The notes under the pieces: generated by a model
The model's database searches: none
Seen by the model: only the letters and a program-made list of their open reading frames with translations
What the model was told of the DNA's origin: nothing
DNA from: VXPQ01 sp965248175
GTDB lineage: Bacteria > Bacteroidota > Rhodothermia > Rhodothermales > VXPQ01
DNA length: 64,000 nt
Reading direction: 5' to 3'
Assembly (NCBI GenBank): GCA_965248175.1
Contig: OZ252093.1
Location: forward strand, 372,001-436,000
Program-made: the position numbers and the translations under genes
In this document: piece after piece, positions 1 to 8,798 of the stretch
Layout of the letters: each line of letters opens with the position of its first letter
Numbering within the stretch: position 1 is the first letter of the stretch

Positions 1-2
1 AC

Positions 3-590
3 CTGTTGTTTCAGGCATACGGTCTCGGCGATGTGTTCCCGAGAGAGGGTATGGACCCGTCGCAGGCTCTTCAGGCCCCGCAAGCAACGCTCATGAGTTC
101 GGTCGCCGACGGCGTATTCCGGCAGGATTTGCCGTGGAATATGATCATAGCCGGAGCGCTCATTGCCGCGGTCATCATTGTTCTCGACAAGTACCTGGAG
201 CATCGCGGCGCTGAATTTCGCATGCCGGTGCTGGCCGTCGCCGTCGGCATTTATTTGCCGCTGGAGTTGACCGTCCCCATTTTCATCGGCGGACTGGCAG
301 CCTTTTTCGCCAAACGTTCGTTGCGCCGCCGCAAGGATCAGATCGGCGATGAAACAGCGTACGAAGAGGCCGTGCAGCGGGCAGGCCGACGAGGGCTGTT
401 GTTCGCTTCCGGGCTAATCACGGGCGAGGCCCTGGTAGGTATCCTGCTGGCCATCCCGTTCGCGGCCGCACAGAATACAGCCGTTCTCAAACTGGCGCCG
501 GAGGGCTTCGAACCGGTAGCCAATGCGCTCGGACTGGTTGCGTTCGGCTGCTTCATTGTGTGGATGTACCGCGTGGCCCGGAGCACCTGA
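3..590 (+). CDS. OPT-family oligopeptide transporter, C-terminal part
   Basis: This is the last 195 residues of an integral membrane transporter whose start lies before the window; the frame is open at the left edge. Several hydrophobic segments are visible, with motifs typical of the OPT family C-terminus: a GIYLPLELTVPIFIGG segment and a later FASGLITGEALVGI segment. A basic loop (AKRSLRRRKDQ) separates the two. OPT proteins import peptides or metal chelates across the inner membrane. The substrate cannot be told from this part. The family call is good; specificity is unknown. Confidence 0.8.
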   Translation: MLFQAYGLGDVFPREGMDPSQALQAPQATLMSSVADGVFRQDLPWNMIIAGALIAAVIIVLDKYLEHRGAEFRMPVLAVAVGIYLPLELTVPIFIGGLAAFFAKRSLRRRKDQIGDETAYEEAVQRAGRRGLLFASGLITGEALVGILLAIPFAAAQNTAVLKLAPEGFEPVANALGLVAFGCFIVWMYRVARST

Positions 591-665
591 TCGTTAAGGC
601 GCCGTACGCTGCACACCCGACCTGCATCAGACGTTATCGGCCTTAATTACCACCTGTTTGCACCT

Positions 666-1352
666 ATGAAACTCGTTTATTTCGGCCATTCTGCTTTCCA
701 GTTCGAAACAAGGGGCACGACACTCCTCGTGGATCCCTGGATCACCGGTAATCCCCGGGCGGAAGGCATTATATCGCCGGACGAACTGAACCCTGACGTC
801 ATCTTTCTTACGCATGCGCACCAGGATCACCTCGGGGATGCGCCGGAAATCGCCAAACGATCGGGGGCGCTCGTGGTCAGCAATTACGAAATCACCAGTT
901 ATTTCTCGAGGGTACACGGGCACGACAACGTGCTTGCCATGAATACGGGCGGGGCCTGGACCTTCGACTGGGGCAAGGCCCACCAAACCTATGCCCGCCA
1001 TTCGTCGTCCTTTCCGGACGGGGGTTACGGAGGAAATCCCAACGGGTTTGTGTTCGAAGTCGAGGGCAAGTCGGTGTACGCAGCGGGAGATACCTGCGCC
1101 TTTGCCGAAATGGAATGGATCGGCGACGATTTTGACCTGGATATCGTGCTGCTGCCGATAGGCGATTGCTTTACTTCAGGTATTCGCGATGCAGTGCGCG
1201 CGGCAAAGTTGCTGCGTCCCAGGCTCACCGTGCCGGTGCATTACAATACGTTTCCGCCCATCGAGGTAGACGTGAGCGAATGGGAGCAGCTTATGGAAGA
1301 AGCGGGTTTCGCTGCGCGGGTGCTCGAACCTGGAGATGTTCTCGAGGTATAG
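666..1352 (+). CDS. UPF0173-type metal-dependent hydrolase (metallo-beta-lactamase fold)
   Basis: A 228-residue cytoplasmic protein, the usual size for UPF0173 hydrolases. It begins MKLVYFGHSAF, has the metal-binding THAHQDHLGD motif near residue 50, a further metal-site GDT near residue 140, and a conserved C-terminal PVHYNTFPPIE. Substrates of this family are poorly defined. It is followed after 47 bases by a phosphodiesterase gene on the same strand, so the two may be co-transcribed. Confidence 0.85.
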   Translation: MKLVYFGHSAFQFETRGTTLLVDPWITGNPRAEGIISPDELNPDVIFLTHAHQDHLGDAPEIAKRSGALVVSNYEITSYFSRVHGHDNVLAMNTGGAWTFDWGKAHQTYARHSSSFPDGGYGGNPNGFVFEVEGKSVYAAGDTCAFAEMEWIGDDFDLDIVLLPIGDCFTSGIRDAVRAAKLLRPRLTVPVHYNTFPPIEVDVSEWEQLMEEAGFAARVLEPGDVLEV

Positions 1353-1399
1353 CGGCTGTTTGCCGCAGGCCCGTTAGCGAATCGTAACCGGACACGCCT

Positions 1400-1915
1400 G
1401 TGAAGCTTGGTATCATCTCGGACACGCACGGTTATTTTCATCCGGCGATCGCAACATACTTCAACTGGGTGGACCGCATCCTGCATGCCGGGGATGTCGG
1501 CGCCGTGGATATTCTGGATCGACTCGAAGAGATTGCTCCCGTACAGGCCGTTTGGGGCAATGTAGACGGGCCGGACATCCGGTTCCGCACCATAGGTGTG
1601 TTGCGAACCGAAGTGGACGGCGTACGCATTTGCATGACGCATATCGGGGGGAGTCCGGGACGCTGGGATCCCTTGATATCCGGGGCGCTCGCCGCCGATC
1701 CCCCGGATATCTTCATCTGTGGACACAGCCACATCCTCCGCATTGAACGGGTGTGCAATCCCCCGAATATGCTGTACATTAATCCTGGCGCCGCCGGTCG
1801 TCAGGGACTTCACCGGGTCAAGACGTGCGTGGTGCTGGAAATAACCGAAGGCAGCGCCCGGAAAGCGGATGTCGTGCACCTTGACGACAAACCATCGCAG
1901 GGTCATTTGTCCTGA
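1400..1915 (+). CDS. YfcE/MJ0936-family metallophosphoesterase
   Basis: A 171-residue calcineurin-like phosphodiesterase. The metal-binding signatures are all present: SDTHG near residue 8, HAGDVG near residue 30, GNVD near residue 54 and GHSH near residue 110. Members hydrolyse phosphodiesters in vitro; the natural substrate is usually unknown. The start codon shown is the first ATG and gives the standard N-terminus MKLGIISDTHG. The stop codon shares one base with the start of the next gene (TGATG), which indicates translational coupling. Confidence 0.88.
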   Translation: MKLGIISDTHGYFHPAIATYFNWVDRILHAGDVGAVDILDRLEEIAPVQAVWGNVDGPDIRFRTIGVLRTEVDGVRICMTHIGGSPGRWDPLISGALAADPPDIFICGHSHILRIERVCNPPNMLYINPGAAGRQGLHRVKTCVVLEITEGSARKADVVHLDDKPSQGHLS

Positions 1916-3702
1916 TGGGTACCGATTCAGACACATCTTCCATGCGAAGCGAACGGTTCGACCTGCGTGCCCTGTACGAGACGAGCCGCCTTTTGAGCAC
2001 ATCCCTCGATCTGCAGTTCGTGCTGAAGAGCTTGCTCCTGACGATCATGAGCAAACTGCTGACGACCCAGAGCGCTGTGCTGATGCGTGATCCGGTCGAA
2101 AACGGATACCGCGTAGCCGCAACAAGAAACGTAAAGACCCTCAAAGAAGGGACTATCCTCCAGGTACCCGGAATACCAGAGGATACCGTGCTGACGGCGG
2201 ACCACGTACCGGAAAAATTGCTGGAACACGGTCTGGAACTGGCGGCGCCGATACGTTTCGGGAGCCGGGAAATCGGCATCCTGGCCGCCGGAAGAAAAGC
2301 GACAGGCGAGCAGTACACCCCGTTCGAACTGGAGTTTGTCCGATCGCTTGTGAATATGTCCTCCACGGCAGTGCACAACTCCCTGATGGTGGAAGAACTG
2401 CAATTAGCGAACCGTGACCTCGATGCGAGGATTCAGGAACTGAACACCCTGTTCGATCTGTCGCAGGAATTCAATGCAACCATTGACCGGGAGCGTCTCG
2501 TCAAGTTGTTATCCTTTGCCTTGATGGGACAACTCCTTGTATCCCGCCATCTGTTTCTGGTGCGCCGGAACCGGACGAATGAAGACAATGCGGGTATGTT
2601 CGCAACTACCTCCGGGGGCTTGCCGGAGCAGATTGCCCCGGCACTGGCAGAGCAGCTCTGCACACTGGAGCAGCTCGTGCTTCCGGATAACGGCTCGGCG
2701 CCGTCCGGCGACCTGTCTTCTTTTCCTGAAACGGCTTCCGACGATACACATCAAGGACTCCGCGACCTCGGGTTGATACTGGCGCTTCCCCTGAAACACC
2801 AGGGGGCGCCTTGCGGCGCATTATGCCTCGGCCCCAAGCGAAACGGGCAGCCTTATACCTCTGCAGACATCGAATTCCTGTCCGCTCTTGGGAATCTCAC
2901 CCTTGTTTCGGTGCAAAACTCGTTTCTGGTCGAAGAGCAGATCGAGAAAAAGCGGCTTGAGGAAGAAATGCGGATCGCGCGGCGCATCCAGGAACGGCTC
3001 TTGCCGCAACAAATGCCCGATATAGCAGAGTACGAGGTGGCGGCGCTTGCCAGACCAAGCCGTTTCGTGGGGGGCGACTACTACGATGTCGTTCGGCTCA
3101 AGGACGAACGGCTCCTGCTCGCTATTGCCGATGTAACGGGAAAAGGCACGCCGGCGGCGCTGCTTATGGCAAACTTGCAAGCCTGTCTGCATGTCGTGCT
3201 GCCCATGGATATGACGATCGAGCAGGCTGTGGGGCATATCAATCGCGTCATATGCGAGAATACCGATACGGACCGGTTCATTACGTTCTTTCTGGCCATC
3301 CTGCACCTCGATTCCGGGCAGATGGAGTACGTGAACGCCGGGCACAATCCACCAATGGTCGTACGGCAAGACGGCTCCATAGAACTACTGCATAAGGGGG
3401 GGCTGCTCCTCGGCGTGCTTGATCAGATCGGCTACGAGCACGGTACGGTCAAACTGGACCCGGGCGACATCGCCGTGCTGTTCACCGACGGCGTGACGGA
3501 GGCAATGGGAGCCGCCGGCGAGGAGTACCACGAAGATCGCCTCGAGGCTGTGCTGAAGCGGGTGCACACACAATCGGCGGCGGACATTGTAGATATTGTC
3601 CATAAGGACATTGCCGAATTCACGGGAAACATCGAGGAATTGTCCGACGATCTCACCATGCTGGTAGCCAGGCGGGTCGTGGAACCGGAGCCAGCTGCAT
3701 AA
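1915..3702 (+). CDS. GAF-domain SpoIIE/RsbU-type serine phosphatase
   Basis: A 595-residue signalling protein. It has two GAF-like sensor regions (about 10-150 and 175-340), a short helical linker rich in E, K and R (about 342-365), then a PP2C/SpoIIE phosphatase domain. The metal-binding signatures RFVGGDYYDVV, DVTGKGTPAALLMA and LFTDGVTEA are intact. Such proteins dephosphorylate anti-anti-sigma factors in partner-switching pathways. No kinase or STAS-domain gene is visible nearby, so the target is unknown. The gene is coupled to the upstream phosphodiesterase by a one-base overlap. Confidence 0.9.
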   Translation: MGTDSDTSSMRSERFDLRALYETSRLLSTSLDLQFVLKSLLLTIMSKLLTTQSAVLMRDPVENGYRVAATRNVKTLKEGTILQVPGIPEDTVLTADHVPEKLLEHGLELAAPIRFGSREIGILAAGRKATGEQYTPFELEFVRSLVNMSSTAVHNSLMVEELQLANRDLDARIQELNTLFDLSQEFNATIDRERLVKLLSFALMGQLLVSRHLFLVRRNRTNEDNAGMFATTSGGLPEQIAPALAEQLCTLEQLVLPDNGSAPSGDLSSFPETASDDTHQGLRDLGLILALPLKHQGAPCGALCLGPKRNGQPYTSADIEFLSALGNLTLVSVQNSFLVEEQIEKKRLEEEMRIARRIQERLLPQQMPDIAEYEVAALARPSRFVGGDYYDVVRLKDERLLLAIADVTGKGTPAALLMANLQACLHVVLPMDMTIEQAVGHINRVICENTDTDRFITFFLAILHLDSGQMEYVNAGHNPPMVVRQDGSIELLHKGGLLLGVLDQIGYEHGTVKLDPGDIAVLFTDGVTEAMGAAGEEYHEDRLEAVLKRVHTQSAADIVDIVHKDIAEFTGNIEELSDDLTMLVARRVVEPEPAA

Positions 3703-3804
3703 TCGCGTAAGAAGCACGGAAAGGCTCGAATCCCAGCACCCCATTGCGTATCATTACAGAGATGTTCCTTTCTGTATCTTCTCCGCTCAAACGGTCGCCT
3801 TGCC

Positions 3805-4467
3805 ATGAAATTCTTCGTAGACACCGCGGATCTGGAGGAAATCCGCGAGGCCGCATCCATGGGTGTACTGGACGGCGTAACCACGAATCCGTCGCTCATG
3901 AAAAAGGCGGGCAACGTCAATTTTCACGAGCATATATACCGGATTTGCGAGCTGGTGGATGGAGATGTCTCTGCGGAAGTTACCGCCGTCGAGTACGCCG
4001 GGATCATGGAGCAGGCACGGCAACTGGCGCCAATCCACAAGAATGTGGTGGTGAAAGTCCCCCTCATCCCCGACGGCATCAAGGCATTGAAGACCTGTTC
4101 GGAAGAGGGCATCCGGACAAACTGCACGCTTTGCTTCTCGTCCACGCAGGCGCTCATCGCCGCCAAGGCGGGCGCCAATTACATCAGCCCCTTCATCGGA
4201 CGCGTCGACGACATTTCCTCGAACGGCATGGAACTCATTGACCAGATCGTTCGGATATACAGGCATTACGGTTTCGCCACAGAGGTGCTGGCTGCATCCA
4301 TTCGGCACCCGTTGCATGTGGTCGAAGCAGCCCTCATCGGTGCGGATGTGGCGACGATGCCGCTCGGCGTGATCAAAAAGCTGCTCCACCACCCGCTGAC
4401 AGACATCGGTCTGGAGCGGTTCATGGCCGACTGGAGGGCGTACGAAGCCGCCTCCGTAACGCCGTAA
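3805..4467 (+). CDS. fsa: Transaldolase / fructose-6-phosphate aldolase family protein
   Basis: A 220-residue member of the small transaldolase (TalC/FSA) group. It begins MKFFVDTADLEEIRE, followed by GVTTNPSL. The Schiff-base lysine lies in VVVKVPLIPDGIKA and a TLCFSSTQA segment follows. These enzymes move dihydroxyacetone units or cleave fructose 6-phosphate. Length alone does not separate transaldolase from aldolase activity. It is followed after 12 bases by the MBL-fold gene on the same strand. Confidence 0.85.
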   Translation: MKFFVDTADLEEIREAASMGVLDGVTTNPSLMKKAGNVNFHEHIYRICELVDGDVSAEVTAVEYAGIMEQARQLAPIHKNVVVKVPLIPDGIKALKTCSEEGIRTNCTLCFSSTQALIAAKAGANYISPFIGRVDDISSNGMELIDQIVRIYRHYGFATEVLAASIRHPLHVVEAALIGADVATMPLGVIKKLLHHPLTDIGLERFMADWRAYEAASVTP

Positions 4468-4479
4468 CGCCGGGCCCGG

Positions 4480-5877
4480 ATGCAATTCGTTTCTCTGGGG
4501 AAAACAGAGGCCATCGGCGCCAGTTGCTATCTTGCGCTGATCGAAAATACAGGCATCCTCATCGACGCAGGAGCCGATCCCGACGAGGAAGGACCGGCCT
4601 CGTTGCCGGATTTCGACATGATCCACAAGCGGCCCGACTGGCATGTGGATCATGTGCTGGTTACGCATGCGCACCATGATCACATCGGCGCTCTGCCGGT
4701 ACTGGTCCGGCACTTTCCGCATGTGCGCGTCCATATGACCCGCGCTACGCGAGACCTGACGGATTTTGTGCTTCCCGCTTCGGCACGGTTGCAGCAGCGC
4801 AAAATGCGGGAAGGAAGTTCGATCCATACGCCCCTGTTCAACGAGGAGGAACTGGAAGAACACCGTTTTCTGTACGCCCCCCACGACCTCGATGCGGATT
4901 TCGACGTGACCGGCCTTCGCGGCCAATGCGAAGTCACTGCGCGCTTTTACCATGCCGGGCATGTGCTGGGCGCTGCCGGTGTGCTTTTTTCCTGGGAGTC
5001 GGAAGGACAAATCCGACGCGCGTTTTACACGAGCGACACCAATCAGCGTCCTCAATCCATTGTTCCGGGAGGAGATTACCCGGAGCCCCCTGTGGATATA
5101 TTGATTCTCGAATCCACGCTGGGAGCAGATTCCGACGCCGAGTTGACAACACGCAAATCAGAGAAAAAGAAATTTGCCGATGCACTGGCGAATGTGCTGG
5201 CTCGCGGCGGCACGGTGCTCATTCCTTCGTTCGCTTTCGGACGTGCGCAAGAAATCCTTGCCCTCATTCACCGGTTCAAGGAAATGGGGCGCATTCCTTC
5301 CGATATTCCGGTCTATACGGCCGGTTCCATGCGGGCGTTTGCGGACATTTATGACCGGACACGCTTCAACACGCCGCGCCTGGACGAGGAATTCAAGGTG
5401 TTCGGCGTAGAGCAGATGCGCCTGCCCCGGAAGCCGGCTTTGCTCAACAATGCGTTGCGGGGACCGGCTATTCATATAATGGCCAGTGGCATGATGTTCG
5501 AACGCACCATGTCCAATGACCTTGCACGGCGACTGGTCGAGGACGAAAAAAACGCGATCTTTCTGGTAGGATTCGCCAAGGATGATTCTCCGGCGGCCCA
5601 GCTTCTGGCCGCGGTGGAGCAGGGCGACGACGCCGAGGTGCAACTCGACCGGATGAAACCGGCGCAACCCGTCCGCTGCGAAGTCCAGCGGTTCCGCTTC
5701 AGTGGACACAGCCACCGGCGCGATCTCATCAAGTTGGTCGAACGACTGGCGCCAAAAACCGTCGTGCTCGTGCACGGCGAAACGAACGCGAGAACATGGA
5801 TGGCCGAGAACATCCGGTTTTTTTTTCCGGACGTACGCGTCGTGGTCCCTGAGGAGGGAACGCCGGTCGAACTGTAA
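4480..5877 (+). CDS. Beta-CASP metallo-beta-lactamase RNA-processing exonuclease
   Basis: A 465-residue protein with an N-terminal metallo-beta-lactamase domain (HAHHDHIGALP near residue 65), a beta-CASP insertion and a C-terminal RNA-specificity domain. Typical downstream motifs are present: GTVLIPSFAFGRAQE, ASGMM, FSGHSHR and LVHGE near the end. The family resembles CPSF-73/YSH1 nucleases and acts on RNA in the cytoplasm. Its start fits the closely spaced upstream transaldolase gene. RNA-nuclease activity is inferred from the fold. Confidence 0.87.
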   Translation: MQFVSLGKTEAIGASCYLALIENTGILIDAGADPDEEGPASLPDFDMIHKRPDWHVDHVLVTHAHHDHIGALPVLVRHFPHVRVHMTRATRDLTDFVLPASARLQQRKMREGSSIHTPLFNEEELEEHRFLYAPHDLDADFDVTGLRGQCEVTARFYHAGHVLGAAGVLFSWESEGQIRRAFYTSDTNQRPQSIVPGGDYPEPPVDILILESTLGADSDAELTTRKSEKKKFADALANVLARGGTVLIPSFAFGRAQEILALIHRFKEMGRIPSDIPVYTAGSMRAFADIYDRTRFNTPRLDEEFKVFGVEQMRLPRKPALLNNALRGPAIHIMASGMMFERTMSNDLARRLVEDEKNAIFLVGFAKDDSPAAQLLAAVEQGDDAEVQLDRMKPAQPVRCEVQRFRFSGHSHRRDLIKLVERLAPKTVVLVHGETNARTWMAENIRFFFPDVRVVVPEEGTPVEL

Positions 5878-5897
5878 GACCTGTTCGCAAGGACTGC

Positions 5898-8795
5898 ATG
5901 GGGGAGACACGCATGAACGACACCTTGCGGGACTTTCGGCACACACTTGCTCCCCGCATTGCCGGCGAGTTGCTTGTCGACGATGTATCGCGCGCACTGT
6001 ACGCGACCGACGCCAGCATATATCGCATGCAGCCGCATGCCGTGCTGGTTCCGCGAACGATGGACGACGTACAGGCAGCGATTGAGGAAGCCGCCCGTTT
6101 CGGAATTCCGGTACTGCCACGGGGTGGAGGGTCATCGCTGGCCGGACAGACCGTGGCGGAAGCGCTGGTCATCGACTTTACGAAGTATCTCGACCGCATC
6201 CTTGAGATTGACGAAGAAGCGCGCCAGGTCCGCGTACAACCCGGACTGGTGCTGGACCGGCTCAATACAGCTCTGTTGCCGGCCGGGCTGATGGTGGGAC
6301 CGGATCCCGCCAGCAGCAACCGGGCGACCCTTGGAGGCATGGTCGGCAACAATGCGACGGGCGCCCATTCCATCCTGTACGGGAATACGGTTGATCATGT
6401 GCAGGCGCTGGACGTATTTCTCGACGACGGTACCCCTGTCCGTTTCGAGGAAACCGGCGCCGAGCGCTGGAACCAACGCACCCGCTCCAAAGGGCGCGAA
6501 GGAGCAATCTATCAGGGCCTTGATCGGCTCTTGCGGGCGGATGCAGAAACGATCCGCCGGGACACGCCCCGACACTGGCGCCGCAACAGCGGGTACCGTC
6601 TGGAACATCTGCTCGACAAGGCGGCCCGAAATCCGGCGCGCCTCCTGTGCGGCAGCGAAGGTACGCTGGCGATCACGAAAGAAATCCTGTTGCAGACAGT
6701 CGAGCGTCCGAAGAGATCTGTGCTCGGCGTGGTCCACTTTGCCACATTACGGGAAGCGCTCGAATCCGTGACGACCATTCTCGAAACGGGTCCTTCGGCC
6801 ATCGAACTCTTTGACGGCATTGCCATCGAACAAACCCGGCGCGCACCGGGCTTTGCGCACCGTCTCACGTTTGTCGAGGGCAATCCGGAGGCGGTGCTCA
6901 TCACGGAATACTTTGGCGACAGCGAACAGCAGTTGACCGCCCGCCTGAACGACCTGAAGCGGACGCTTGAGCGAAGCAAAGCCGGCTACATGGTCGTGCC
7001 CGCCCGCACACCGGAAGAGATCGCCAATGTGTGGACCGTACGCAAAGAGGGCCTTGGTCTGATCATGGGTGTTGAGGGCGAACACAAACCCATCGCCTTC
7101 ATTGAGGACGCGTCCGTGCCGGTCGAGCATCTTGCAGAGTACGTGGCAGCGCTCATGCCGCTGTTGAAAGGCGTCCGAACCGTCCTGTATGCCCACGCCT
7201 CCGCCGGTACCCTGCACATCCGCCCGTTCATTAATACGAAGGACGCGGAAGATGTGGCAAAGATGCGTGACATTGCGCAGGGATCGATGGAGCTCGTACG
7301 GCGATTCGGCGGGACGATCTCGTCCGAGCATGGCGACGGGCTGGCCCGCAGCGAGTTTCTCGAACCGCTCCTCGGGTCGGAACTGTACCGGGTCTATCAG
7401 GAAACGAAAAACCTGTTCGACCCGCACGGCCTGCTCAATCCGGGAAAGATCGTCGGAGCGCCTCCCATGACCGAACACCTGCGAATGGGGCCGGGATACG
7501 AGACGCTTCCGGTAGTGGAACGACTGGATTTTTCCGACCAGGGCGGGTTTGCCCGGTCCATCGAGTTGTGCAACGGTAACGGAGCATGCCGCAAACTCGA
7601 TACCGGCATCATGTGCCCCCCGTTCATGGTCACACGAAACGAGCAGGACAATACGCGGGGACGGGCCAATGCATTGCGCGAGGCATTGTCGGGCAGGCTC
7701 CCCCGGGAAGCGCTGACCGGAAAACGAATGCACGAGGTGATGGACTTATGCATTCAGTGCAAGGGATGCAAAACGGAATGTCCCTCGAACGTAGATATGG
7801 CCCGGATCAAGTCCGAGTGGCTCGGCATGTACTGGCAAAAGCATGCTCCGTCGCTGCGCACGCGGCTTTTTGCGCACATGCCGCTGATGGCGCGGCGCAT
7901 GAATGGAAGCACCGCACGCATCGTCAATGGTTTGAACAAGCACCGGGGTATCCGGCGGCTCCTTGAACGCACCATGGGGCTATCCGCGCATCGCACGCTG
8001 CCCTCGTTCGCCGCCGAGCCTTTTACGAAATGGTTTGCGAAACAAGAGACACAAAATGCTCCTGTGGACGGCCCGCCTGTGCTTCTTTTCGTCGATACGT
8101 TCAACAACTGGCATCATCCCGAGACGGCGCAAGCAGCAGCGGAATTTCTACGACGCACCGGCTTCGTCGTACACGTAGCATCGGAAGCACTCTGTTGCGG
8201 TCGCCCCATGTTCACCAAGGGATTCCTGGAGGAGGCGCGCAAACAGGTCCGGCAAACCGTAGACGCCTTGTATCCGTGGGCCAAACAGGGCATCCCCGTG
8301 GTCGGTCTTGAACCGAGTTGCATTCTTACGTTTCGCGACGAAGCCCGGGCGCTCTTGCCCGGAGATGCGCGCGTAGACATCCTCGCCGGACAGGTGTTTA
8401 CCTTCGAGGAATTCGTAATCGGAAAGGCCGATTCTTTCCCCGCAGAGGCGAACTGGACCGACGAAGCCCGCGAAGTGCTCCTGCATGAGCATTGTCACCA
8501 GAAGGCGCTTGCGGGAACGGCCGCAACCACGGCATGCCTTGAGCTGCCGCCGAACTACAAGGTCCTCACCGTCGATTCGGGGTGCTGTGGCATGGCCGGC
8601 GCATTCGGCTACGAAGCAGAGCACTACGATCTGTCCATCGCAATGGCTGAGCGGCGCCTTGCGCCGGCGGTCCGGGAAACGCCGGAGGATACACTGATTG
8701 CCGCCGCCGGTATATCGTGTCGCACCCAGATTTTCGATACGACGGGGCGAAAAACGCTCCACCCGGCAGAAATCCTGCTTGATGCGCTTCGGTAG
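5898..8795 (+). CDS. FAD-binding and Fe-S oxidoreductase (D-2-hydroxyglutarate/D-lactate dehydrogenase type)
   Basis: A 965-residue two-part enzyme. The N-terminal half is a FAD_binding_4 domain (PRGGGSSLAGQ and DPASSNRATLGGMVGNNATGAHS) with a C-terminal FAD-oxidase cap (SSEHGDGLARSEF). The second half carries a ferredoxin-like cluster motif CIQCKGCKTECP and CCG-type cysteine domains (ALCCGRP and DSGCCGMAGAFGYE). The layout matches YdiJ-like enzymes that oxidise D-2-hydroxy acids and pass electrons to the quinone pool. An alternative ATG at 5913 also has a purine-rich ribosome site. It converges on the M1 peptidase with a 3-base gap. Confidence 0.87.
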   Translation: MGETRMNDTLRDFRHTLAPRIAGELLVDDVSRALYATDASIYRMQPHAVLVPRTMDDVQAAIEEAARFGIPVLPRGGGSSLAGQTVAEALVIDFTKYLDRILEIDEEARQVRVQPGLVLDRLNTALLPAGLMVGPDPASSNRATLGGMVGNNATGAHSILYGNTVDHVQALDVFLDDGTPVRFEETGAERWNQRTRSKGREGAIYQGLDRLLRADAETIRRDTPRHWRRNSGYRLEHLLDKAARNPARLLCGSEGTLAITKEILLQTVERPKRSVLGVVHFATLREALESVTTILETGPSAIELFDGIAIEQTRRAPGFAHRLTFVEGNPEAVLITEYFGDSEQQLTARLNDLKRTLERSKAGYMVVPARTPEEIANVWTVRKEGLGLIMGVEGEHKPIAFIEDASVPVEHLAEYVAALMPLLKGVRTVLYAHASAGTLHIRPFINTKDAEDVAKMRDIAQGSMELVRRFGGTISSEHGDGLARSEFLEPLLGSELYRVYQETKNLFDPHGLLNPGKIVGAPPMTEHLRMGPGYETLPVVERLDFSDQGGFARSIELCNGNGACRKLDTGIMCPPFMVTRNEQDNTRGRANALREALSGRLPREALTGKRMHEVMDLCIQCKGCKTECPSNVDMARIKSEWLGMYWQKHAPSLRTRLFAHMPLMARRMNGSTARIVNGLNKHRGIRRLLERTMGLSAHRTLPSFAAEPFTKWFAKQETQNAPVDGPPVLLFVDTFNNWHHPETAQAAAEFLRRTGFVVHVASEALCCGRPMFTKGFLEEARKQVRQTVDALYPWAKQGIPVVGLEPSCILTFRDEARALLPGDARVDILAGQVFTFEEFVIGKADSFPAEANWTDEAREVLLHEHCHQKALAGTAATTACLELPPNYKVLTVDSGCCGMAGAFGYEAEHYDLSIAMAERRLAPAVRETPEDTLIAAAGISCRTQIFDTTGRKTLHPAEILLDALR

Positions 8796-8798
8796 GGG